Notes under the pieces: generated by a model | What the model saw: only the letters and a program-made list of their open reading frames with translations | What the model was told of the DNA's origin: nothing | Database searches by the model: none | Source of the DNA: Caldilineae bacterium | GTDB lineage: Bacteria > Chloroflexota > Anaerolineae > J102 | Length of the DNA: 11,770 nt | Direction of reading: 5' to 3' | Assembly (NCBI GenBank): GCA_011176555.1 | Contig: DUEF01000327.1 | Location: 1 to 11,770, forward strand | Shown: positions 1 to 9,100 of the stretch, one piece after another | How positions within the stretch are numbered: position 1 is the stretch's first letter | Layout: every line of letters begins with the position of its first letter | Translations under genes and position numbers: made by a program

Positions 1-379
1 ACTCAGCGTCCTGCCCTCGCCGGACATGCTGGTGGGGTTGCTTGGTATTCTCAAGGCGGGGGGCGCTTATCTGCCACTCGATCCCAATTACCCTGCCGAC
101 CGCCTGGCTTTTATGGTGGAGGATTCCGGCATCGACCTGCTGGTTACCCGATCCCACCTGCTGGACCGGCTCCCGACCGACCATCTGCACACGACCGTTT
201 TGCTGGATGCCGACCAGACTGCGATTGCCCGACAACCCGCCGCTAATCCCGAGGTCGATGTCACGGCGGCCAACGCCGCTTACGTGATCTACACATCCGG
301 CTCCACCGGTCGGCCCAAAGGCGTGGTGGTGAACCACGAATCGGTGGTGAATCACAACCTGGCGACGGCGGAACTGTGA
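1..379 (+). CDS. NRPS adenylation domain, N-terminal part (5' partial, ends at frameshift)
   Basis: This reading frame enters from the left edge (first full codon at 2) and stops at TGA 377-379. It encodes the front of an NRPS adenylation domain, which activates an amino acid as aminoacyl-AMP. Visible core motifs are A2 (LKAGGAYLPLDPNYP, about nt 50-94) and A3, the phosphate-binding loop (YTSGSTGRPKG, about nt 290-322). The frame ends before the A4 motif (FDAA). The missing rest of the domain continues in the +1-shifted frame just downstream, so this is not a natural protein end but the first half of a broken A-T-E module. The A1 motif and any C domain lie left of the window. Family assignment is secure. 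Whether the break is biological or a sequencing error cannot be told from the window. Confidence 0.9.
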   Translation, partial: LSVLPSPDMLVGLLGILKAGGAYLPLDPNYPADRLAFMVEDSGIDLLVTRSHLLDRLPTDHLHTTVLLDADQTAIARQPAANPEVDVTAANAAYVIYTSGSTGRPKGVVVNHESVVNHNLATAEL

Positions 380-383
380 TTTG
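374..383 (+). other. Frameshift joining the two halves of the first adenylation domain
   Basis: Upstream frame: GAA CTG TGA (stop at 377-379). Downstream frame: GAT TTG GCG GCC AGC. Homologous A domains read on without a break from the NH-x-LA region after A3 to the DR-x-LQF region before FDAA. Here that join is split across frames. Removing one base (for example T377) restores E-L-D-L-A-A-S-D-R. Adding two bases would give 13 residues between the NH and DR anchors, the same spacing as in the intact second A domain of this window, so a 2-base loss fits slightly better. Reading through the TGA in the original frame gives no A-domain sequence, so this is an indel, not a simple nonsense codon. 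Confidence 0.85.
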
Positions 384-3071
384 GCGGCCAGCGACAGGAT
401 GCTCCAGTTCGCCACCATCAACTTCGATGCCGCCCTGGAGGAGATCTTCCCCACCTGGCTGCGGGGGGGCGCGCTGGTGCTGCGCGAGCAACCCGGTTTG
501 ATCGCCACCGACGCTTTGACGGCGCTCGTCGCAGAACAGGGCGTCACCGTGCTCGATCTCCCCACCGCCTACTGGCATCAATGGGTGCAGACCCTGGCGC
601 AGACACGCCAATCTCTGCCTGCATCCCTGCGTTTGGTGGTGGTCGGCGGCGAGAAAGCCCTGCCGGAGCGATATGAAGATTGGTGGGGTCTAGTGGGCGA
701 CCGGGTGCGATGGCTGAACACGTATGGTCCCACCGAAGCCACCATCGTCACCACCAGCTATGATCCACTTGAGGACCCGACGCGCACGACCGGCGCTGAG
801 GTGCCCATCGGTGTTGCCCTGCCCAATGTCACATGCTACGTGCTGGATGCGGGCCTGGAGCCCATGCCCACCGGCGTGCCGGGCGAACTCTGCATCGGCG
901 GTGCGGCTGTGGCCAGGGGCTATCTCCATCGTCCTGATCTCACGGCCACCGTTTTCGTCCCGGATCCGTACAGCCCGGAAGCGGGAGCGCGCATGTATCG
1001 CACCGGCGATCTGGCTCGCATGAAGGCTAATGGCGATATCGAATACCTGGGTCGATTGGATGATCAGGTGAAGGTGCGGGGATTCCGCGTGGAATTGGGC
1101 GAGATCGAAGCTGTGCTGCGAGCCCATGAACAGGTAAGCGAGGCCGTGGTCGTCGCTCGCCGTGACGGGGATGCGGGGTCTGACGCTTTGCGTCTGGCCG
1201 CCTATTTCGTCTCCCGCTCGGAGCAGCCGCCAGGCAGCGGCGAGCTCCGCCGATATTTGCAGGCTCGCCTGCCAGGTTACATGGTCCCGGCCTTTTTCGT
1301 GGCGCTCGACCATCTGCCTCTCACGCCCAGCGGTAAGGTCAACCGCCGCGCTTTGCCTGCACCCGATCAGACGAGCCTCGAACTCGAAGCCGAATTCGTG
1401 GCCCCGACCACGGACCAGGAGAAAACCCTGGCCGATGTGTGGCGGCAAGTGCTGGGCGTCGAGCGGGTTGGCGTGCACGATAATTTCTTCGAGCTGGGAG
1501 GCGACTCCATTCTCAGCATTCAACTGGTCTCGCGAGCCAATCAAGCCGGTTTGCAATTGACGCCCCAGGATGTGTTCCAGTATCCCACGGTGGCGCAACT
1601 GGCGGCTGTGGTCAGAGAGGGCGTTGCCATCCAGGCGGAGCAGGGCGTTGTGGAAGGGGCGGCGCCCCTGACGCCGATCCAGCAGTGGTTCTTCGAGCAG
1701 GATTTCGCACAGCCCCAGCACTGGAATCAGAGCCTGTTGCTGCAAGTGCGACAACAGCTCGACATAAAATTATTAGACGAGGCCATCGCCGCGCTCCTCG
1801 AACATCACGACGCCTTGCGCATGCGCTTCCCGGCTTCGCCAACCGGTCGGGAGCAGGTCAATGCCGGGGTGGATGATCACACGCCCTTGCGGATCGTTGA
1901 TCTGAGCGAGGTGGCGGATGCGGATCTGGCCGGGGCGATCTCCAGCCAATGCACGCAAGCCCAGTCCGCCTGCGATTTGGCGGCGGGGCCCCTGTTCCGG
2001 ACGGTCTACCTGCAAACGGGACGGGGAAGGACTGATCGCCTATTTGTCGTCAGCCACCATCTCGTGATGGATGGCGTCTCCTGGCGCATCCTCATGGAAG
2101 ATTTGCAGACCGCATACGCCCAGTTATCGCAGGGGCGGCCGGTTTCTCTGCCAGCGAAAACTACGGCCTTCAAGCACTGGGCCGAGCGCCTTCCCGCCTA
2201 TGCTGCGTCCCCTGACGCTGAACGGCAGGCAGAATTCTGGTTGGATGCAGAACAAATGGCCGGGCGCTCAGATGCCGCCGTTTCTTTGCCGGTGGATTTC
2301 CCTGACGGCGACAATACCGAGGCGCTGGCTGAAACCCTGACCGTTGAACTGGACGAGGACGCCACGCGTGCACTTTTGCAGGATGTGCCCCCCGTCTACC
2401 GCACTGAAATCAACGACGCCCTGCTCACCGCTCTGGCGCAAGCCATTTTCCGCTGGAGCGGCCAGGCCGCATGGGTCGAGCTCGAAGGGCATGGGCGAGA
2501 GGACCTATTCGAGGATGTCGATATCTCCCGCACCGTGGGTTGGTTCACCACCACCTATCCGGTCTGGCTGGACATCACGCGCACTTATGACCCCGGCTCG
2601 GCGCTGACGCAGGTCAAGGAGCAGCTTCGGGCCATTCCCGGGCATGGCATCGCCTATGGCCTGGTGCGTTATTTGGGCCGGGAGAGCCTGGCCCGGCGCT
2701 TGCGTTCATTGCCCGAACCGCAGCTCAGTTTCAATTATCTGGGCCAATCCGAACAGGGACAGGCCCCCTCTGCGCTCCTGGGGCCTGCACCAGAATTCAA
2801 GGGACCCGATCGCAGTCCTGAGGCCCACCGCTCTCATCTCATCGAGATCAATGGCGGGGTCAGCGAGGGACGTTTGACCATGAGCTGGCGCTACAGCCGG
2901 GCTCAGTACCGCTCAGACACCATCCAGTGGCTGGCCCGGCACTTCCTCGACGCCTTGCAGGAAATCATCCGCCATTGCCAGAGCCCCGACGCTGGCGGCG
3001 TCACGCCCTCCGACTTCGGCCTGGCCGATCTCGACCAACATGAACTCGACAATCTGCTCGGCAAATTCTAG
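381..3071 (+). CDS. NRPS A(C-terminal part)-T-E module
   Basis: Three-quarters of an A domain, then a carrier (T) domain and an epimerization (E) domain. Residues are counted from TTG 381, which only marks the frame: the frame is open from 351, and no Shine-Dalgarno or credible start is seen. The natural start is upstream, across the frameshift. A-domain motifs are FDAALEE (15-21), NTYGPTE (113-119), YRTGDLARM, GRLDDQVKVRGFRVE and the A10 lysine K319. The T domain has GGDSI with the phosphopantetheine serine S376; GGDS is typical of carriers that feed an E domain. The E domain shows HHLVMDGVSW (559-568), EGHGRE (702-707) and FNYLGQ (from F784). It converts the bound L-residue to D. Specificity residues read DAEDVGTIVK, with acidic residues at the 239 and 278 equivalents, which suggests a basic amino acid. 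The C-terminus (TPSDFGLADL...) resembles a COM donor. As sequenced, the A domain is split, so no functional protein is expected without frame repair. Confidence 0.93.
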   Translation: MAASDRMLQFATINFDAALEEIFPTWLRGGALVLREQPGLIATDALTALVAEQGVTVLDLPTAYWHQWVQTLAQTRQSLPASLRLVVVGGEKALPERYEDWWGLVGDRVRWLNTYGPTEATIVTTSYDPLEDPTRTTGAEVPIGVALPNVTCYVLDAGLEPMPTGVPGELCIGGAAVARGYLHRPDLTATVFVPDPYSPEAGARMYRTGDLARMKANGDIEYLGRLDDQVKVRGFRVELGEIEAVLRAHEQVSEAVVVARRDGDAGSDALRLAAYFVSRSEQPPGSGELRRYLQARLPGYMVPAFFVALDHLPLTPSGKVNRRALPAPDQTSLELEAEFVAPTTDQEKTLADVWRQVLGVERVGVHDNFFELGGDSILSIQLVSRANQAGLQLTPQDVFQYPTVAQLAAVVREGVAIQAEQGVVEGAAPLTPIQQWFFEQDFAQPQHWNQSLLLQVRQQLDIKLLDEAIAALLEHHDALRMRFPASPTGREQVNAGVDDHTPLRIVDLSEVADADLAGAISSQCTQAQSACDLAAGPLFRTVYLQTGRGRTDRLFVVSHHLVMDGVSWRILMEDLQTAYAQLSQGRPVSLPAKTTAFKHWAERLPAYAASPDAERQAEFWLDAEQMAGRSDAAVSLPVDFPDGDNTEALAETLTVELDEDATRALLQDVPPVYRTEINDALLTALAQAIFRWSGQAAWVELEGHGREDLFEDVDISRTVGWFTTTYPVWLDITRTYDPGSALTQVKEQLRAIPGHGIAYGLVRYLGRESLARRLRSLPEPQLSFNYLGQSEQGQAPSALLGPAPEFKGPDRSPEAHRSHLIEINGGVSEGRLTMSWRYSRAQYRSDTIQWLARHFLDALQEIIRHCQSPDAGGVTPSDFGLADLDQHELDNLLGKF

Positions 3072-3112
3072 CAGCAGACACACGTATATCGCACTCAGTA
3101 AACCATCAATTC

Positions 3113-3116
3113 AGGA
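3113..3116 (+). promoter_or_regulatory. Shine-Dalgarno for the C-A-T-C-A-T gene
   Basis: AGGA with 5 bases between it and ATG 3122. It supports that start, and the encoded N-terminus (MSNVENIYPLSPMQQGMLF) also begins exactly where condensation domains following an E domain usually do. The gap from the previous stop is only 50 bases with no terminator-like hairpin, consistent with co-transcription. Confidence 0.6.
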
Positions 3117-3121
3117 CACCT

Positions 3122-6100
3122 ATGTCTAACGTCGAAAACATTTACCCCCTTTCACCCATGCAGCAGGGCATGCTGTTTCATAGCCTTTACGATCCGGAAG
3201 CAGATGTCTATGTGGAACAGATGCACTGCAAGCTGGTGGGCGATCTCGATATCGATGCGTTTGCATCAGCCTGGCGGGAAGTCATCCAGCGCCACGCCAT
3301 TTTGCGCACAGCTTATGTGTGGGAGGATGTCAAAGAGCCGCTGCAGGTGGTGTTGAAACAGGTTGATCTGCCCCTGGAGCAGGCCGATTGGCGTCACCTA
3401 TCGTCCGAGGAGCAGGCGCAGCAGCTACAAGCCAGCCTGACAGAAGCGCGCCACCGGGGATTCGATGTGGGCAAGCCGCCGCTCATGCACCTGGCGCTTT
3501 ACCGCATCGCCGATGACGTCAGCTATTTCGTCTGGACGCATCACCATCTCCTCTTCGATGGCTGGTCTTTCCCGTTGTTGCTGAAAGATGTTTTCGTGCT
3601 GTACGAAGCCCACAGCCAGGGGCGGCGTCTCCATCTGCCCCCGACCCGGCCCTTCAGCGATTACATTGGCTGGCTCAAGCGCCAGGATCAGGCGCAGGCA
3701 GAAGCGTATTGGCGCGAGATGCTGGCCGGTTTCACGGCCCCGACGCCGCTGGTCGTCGACCGCACGTTACCCGAGCGCGCCCCTGACCAGGGCCACAGGC
3801 GCGAGCAAGAAGTCTGGCTTTCTGACGAGGTTTCGCAGAGGCTGCAAGATCTGGCTCGCAGCCGCCAGCTTACCTTGAGCACTTTGGTGCAGGGGGCGTG
3901 GGCGCTGTTGTTGCACCGTTACAGCGGCGATGAGGATGTCGTTTTTGGCGCTACCGTGTCCGGTCGTCCGACGGATTTGCCCGGTTCCGAGATGATGGTG
4001 GGCCTGTTCATCAACACCTTGCCGGTGCGCACTCGCTACGAACCCGAGCAACCTGTCTGGACCTGGCTCCAGCAAATACAGGCCCAGCAGGTGGAGCAGC
4101 GGCGCTACGAATACAGCACGTTGGTGCAGATCCAGGACTGGAGCGATGCGCCCAGAGGCGCTCCTCTGTTCGAGAGCATACTCGTCTTCGAAAACTATCC
4201 GGTCGATCCGGTGGAGGCTTCGCAGAAGACCAGCGTGCACATCGAAGACCTTCGGTCTCTCGAACGCACGAACTATCCCCTGACCGTTGTTGCTGGCTCC
4301 ACCGACCGGCTCATGCTGAAGATCTCCTATGACGCCGATCGTTTCGAGGATGAGGTCATTGCCCGTATGCTTGGCCATCTGCGTACCGTGCTCGAGGGCA
4401 TGGCCGCTGATTTCGGACAGCCGTTGGGCTCGCTGCCGCTGTTGACTGCGGATGAAATACAGCAGTTGACGGTGACCTGGAACCAGACGGAGCAGGCTTT
4501 GGCCGGCGACGACACGGTGGTGGATCTGTTCGAGCAGCAGGTCGCGCGTACGCCCGACGCCATCGCCCTGGCGTATGAAGGCGAGACGCTGACGTATGGC
4601 GAGTTCGATCGCAGGGCCAATCAGGTGGGACATTATCTCCGCAACCTGGGCGTACAGCCTGGGGACAGCGTGGGATTGTTCGTGGAGAAATCGCTGGAGA
4701 TGTTGGTTGGCCTGTTTGGCGTCCTCAAAGCGGGCGCTGCCTATGTGCCCATCGACCCCGGCTATCCCCAGGAACGCATCCGTTACATGATCGAGGATTC
4801 GGGTATTTCCATCCTGCTCGCACATCAAGCGACGAGCGAGCAGTTGAAAGAAGTCGGAGATCAGAGATCAGAGGTCGGAGGTCAGAAGGCGGATGGTGCA
4901 GTGCGCACTACGCAGATCGTCCTGCTCGACGATCCTGCTATCGCCCGGCAGAGCGACGCCAGGCCCGACCCGGCTCCTGCACCCGACCAAACCGCCTACA
5001 TCATCTACACCTCCGGTTCCACGGGTCTGCCAAAGGGCGTTGTGATCTCGCATCGTTCACTGGCCAACCATGCCCTGGCCATGGCCGCCGCCGCCGAACT
5101 CGGTGTTGGCGACCGCATATTGCAGCTCATCACCCTCAGTTTCGACGCCGCCGGCGAAGAATTCTACCCGGCGCTGGTCAGCGGCGCCACGGTGGTCGTG
5201 CCCGCCTCGACCATGGACCTGCTCGGCAGGGAATTGATGCAGGCCTGCGAGCGGGAGGGGATCACGGTTTTGCACATGCCCGCCACAGTTTGGCATGTGG
5301 TTGTGGACGATCTCGTCGCCAACGATATCACCACGCAAGCGCCACTGCGCCTGCTCATGTTGGGCGGCGACCGGCCCTCGCCCGAGCGTTTGCGGGCCTT
5401 TTCCGACCTATTGGGGCGATCCATTCCTTTCATCAATCTCTACGGCCCCACCGAGGCTACGATCACCGCCGCCTTTTATCGCACTTCCACCGCCGTTACA
5501 GACACAGAAACGCTCCCCATTGGCGAGCCCATCGCCAACGCTACCGCCTATGTCCTTGATGCCGAACAGCGCCCGGTTCCCATCGGCGTGCCGGGGGAAC
5601 TCTACATCGGGGGGGTGGGACTGGCCCAGGGCTATTTGAACCGCCCCGAACTCACGGCCCAGGCTTTTGTAGACAATCCCTTCCGTCCGGGTGAGCGATT
5701 ATACCGCACGGGCGATCTCGTGCGCCGCCTTCCGGACGGCAACCTGGTCTTTGTGGGACGCGTGGACGATCAGGCCAAGATCCGTGGCTTCCGCGTCGAA
5801 CCGGGCGAGGTCGAACACGTTTTGAGCGGCATGGCGGGGGTGCAGGACGCCGCAGTCATCGTGCGTGAGGATGAGCCTGAACAGAAATACCTGGCGGCTT
5901 ATATCGTCCCGCCCGAAGGTGAAGAAGTCGATATCGCCAGGCTGCGCAGCGCCCTGCAAGAGCAGCTACCGCCCTACCTCGTGCCGGCGGCCTTTGTGCT
6001 ATTGGCGGAGCTACCCCGCACGCCCAGCGGCAAGCTCGACCGTCGCGCTTTGCCGGCGCCGGATGGACAACGAACCGGCGCCGGCGTCGAATACGTGGAG

Positions 6101-9100
6101 CCCCGCACGCCCGAGGAAGAACTGTTGGTCGGGATCTGGCAAGATGTGCTCGGAGTGAGCGAGGTGGGCGTTTTCGACGATTTCTTCGATCTGGGCGGAC
6201 ATTCCCTGCTGGCCACCCAGCTTGTCTCTCGCGTCCGCAGCGCCTTCCAGGTGGAAATGCCCTTGCGCGTCCTCTTCGAGAATCCGACGATTGCCGATCT
6301 GGCGCAGCGGATCATCGAACTGCGAAGCAGCGGCGAGGGGGTGATCCTGCCCCCGATCACAGTGGCCGAGCGAGATGGGCGCACACCCCTCTCCTTTGCA
6401 CAACAGCGGCTTTGGTTCCTTGATCAGCTGGAACCGGGCAATCTCTCGTACAACATCCCCACAGCCGTGCGCTTGCAAGGTGCACTGGATGTCGAGGCGC
6501 TATTGCGCAGCTTGCAGGAGATCGTACAGCGACACGAGATCCTGCGCACCCGTTTTGCCGATCACGGCGGCGAACCCTACCAGCTTGTCACCGCCGAACT
6601 CGATCTCGAACTGCCCGTCGTGGATCTGAGCCATCTCCCACCGGAGCAACGAGAGCGCGACGCCCAGCAACGGGCAGCCGAACTCGTGCGTCAGCCTTTC
6701 GATCTGGCTCAGGGGCCTCTGTTGCGGGGTCTGCTCATCCGCCTGGACGATGAAGACCACATGGCCGTGCTGGTCATGCACCACATCGTCTCCGATGCCT
6801 GGTCTATCGGCATCCTGATCAACGAATTGACGACGCTATATCAGGCATTCAGCACGGGCCAACCCTCGCCCCTGCCGCCGCTGCCCGTTCAGTATGCGGA
6901 CTACGCCATCTGGCAGCAACGCTATCTGCAGGGCGAGGCGCTCGATGCACAGGTTGCTTATTGGCGTGAGCAACTGGCGGGAGCCCCACCCTTGCTCAAT
7001 CTCCCGACCGACCGTCCTCGCCCACCCGTGCAGACGGCCAACGGGGCCACGTACAGTTTTCAGTTCAGCCCGGAACTTTCACAACAGATCAAGGCCATCA
7101 GTCAGGCGAACAGCGTCACCCTGTTCATGGTCCTCCTGGCGGGTTACCAGGCTTTGCTCGCTCGCTATTCGGGGCAGGATGATATCAGCGTCGGCTCAGC
7201 GCTGGCGAGCCGCACCCGCGCCGAAACCGAAGCGCTCATCGGCTTTTTTGTGAACACCCTGGTCTTCCGCACCGACCTCTCCGGCGATCCCAGTTTTCAG
7301 GAGCTTTTGCAGCGGGTGAGGGAGGTGGCGTTGGGGGCCTACGCCCACCAGGACGTCCCCTTCGAGATGTTGGTGGACGTGGTGCAACCTGAGCGCAACC
7401 TCAGCCATTCGCCGCTGTTCCAGGCTGCGTTTTCTTTGCAGAATATCCCCATGCAAGCCCGGCGGCTGCAGGGTCTCACCGTCGCACCCCTCGAATTGGA
7501 GAGCGGCGTCGCCCAGTTCGATTTGCTTCTGACGATGGAAGAGCGTGGCGACATCCTCAGCGGCAACATGGATTACAACGCCGATCTGTTCGATGCCGCC
7601 ACCATCGAGCGCATGATGGGCCATTTCCAGATCCTGCTCGAAGGCGCTGTCTCCGATCCGAAACGTCCCGTATCCCGCTTGCCATTGCTCTCACCGGCTG
7701 AGGAGCAGATGATGCTGGTGGAGTGGAATCGCACGGAGACGCTTTTTCCCGATGACGCCACCATCCACCAGCTCTTCGAGGCCCAGGCGGCTCGCATTCC
7801 CGACGCTGTCGCCGTCACCTTCGAGGAGCAGACGCTCACCTATGCCGAACTCGACCGCAAGGCCAACCAACTGGCGCATTACTTGCAGAAACTGGGGGTC
7901 GGGCCCGAAGTATTGGTCGGGGTGTGCACGCTGCGTTCGCCAGAGATGATCGTCGGGATCATGGGCGTGCTCAAGGCGGGGGGCGCTTATGTGCCCCTGG
8001 ATCCCAACTATCCCGCCGAGCGCCTGGCTTACATGATTCAGGATTCACAGGCGCCGGTATTGCTCACCCAGGCGGCTTTACTCGACCGTTTACCTGACCA
8101 CCAGGCCTTGACTGTGCAACTGGACGCAGACTGGCCGCAGATCGCCCAGGAGCCGGTGAACGCCCCCGATAGCGGAGCTACGGCGGACAATCTGGCCTAT
8201 GTGATCTACACATCTGGCTCGACCGGTTTGCCCAAAGGAACGATGCTCGCCCATCGTGGTCTCTGCAATCTCACGGATGTGCAGAGGAGACAATTTTTCT
8301 TGCAAAAGGGCAAGCGTGTGTTACAATTCTCCGCCTTGAGCTTTGACGCATCAGTTTGGGAGGTTTTCCAGGCGCTGCGCAATGGAGCGGCCATTTGTCT
8401 GGCCCGGCAAGAGGTGCTGGCAGCAGGCGCTGAACTGGTGGCGTTGATGCAGGAGCAGCGCATCACCACCGCCACCCTGCCGCCCTCGCTTCTATCGGTC
8501 CTTCCCGAGACGGAGTTGCCTCATCTGGAAACGTTGATCTCCGCCGGAGAGCATTGCTCCGCTGAGATCGTGGCCCGCTGGTCGCCAGGACGCCGTTTCT
8601 TCAACGCTTCCGGCCCCACCGAGACCACTGTTTGCGCTTCGATGCACCTGGTGCAATCGGGCCGGGAATATCCCCAGGGTCCCGCCATCGGGATGCCGAT
8701 CTCCAATTTCCAGCTCTATGTGCTCGACGCTAATTTGCTCCCCACCCCCGTGGGCGTGCCCGGCGAGTTAGTCATCGGTGGCGTTGGTCTCGCCCGAGGC
8801 TATTTACGCCGCCCCGCCCTGACCGCCGAGCGTTTTATCCCCAACCCATTTTCTTCTGAACCCGGCCAGCGCATGTACCGCACGGGCGATCTGGTGCGCT
8901 ACCTGCCCAGCGGTGACGTTGAATTCCTGGGACGTATTGACCACCAGGTGAAAGTGCGAGGATTCCGTATCGAGTTGGGCGAGATCGAGGCCGTGCTGAA
9001 AGGTCATCCCCAGGTCGATGATGCCGTCGTTTTGGCGTTGGGCGATGATCTCGCTTCTGCACGCCTGGCGGCGTATGTCGTCGCACACGATGGCGCTGCG

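Noticed and set aside
377..379. In-frame UGA as selenocysteine or simple readthrough.
   Set aside because: Continuing in the same frame past 379 gives no A-domain sequence; homology resumes only in the shifted frame. No SECIS-like hairpin was noticed.
690..1754. Long minus-strand open frame opposite the A-T-E gene (354 codons).
   Set aside because: It is antisense to a conserved NRPS frame. GC-rich coding DNA commonly leaves the complementary frame open. The translation shows no recognisable domain.
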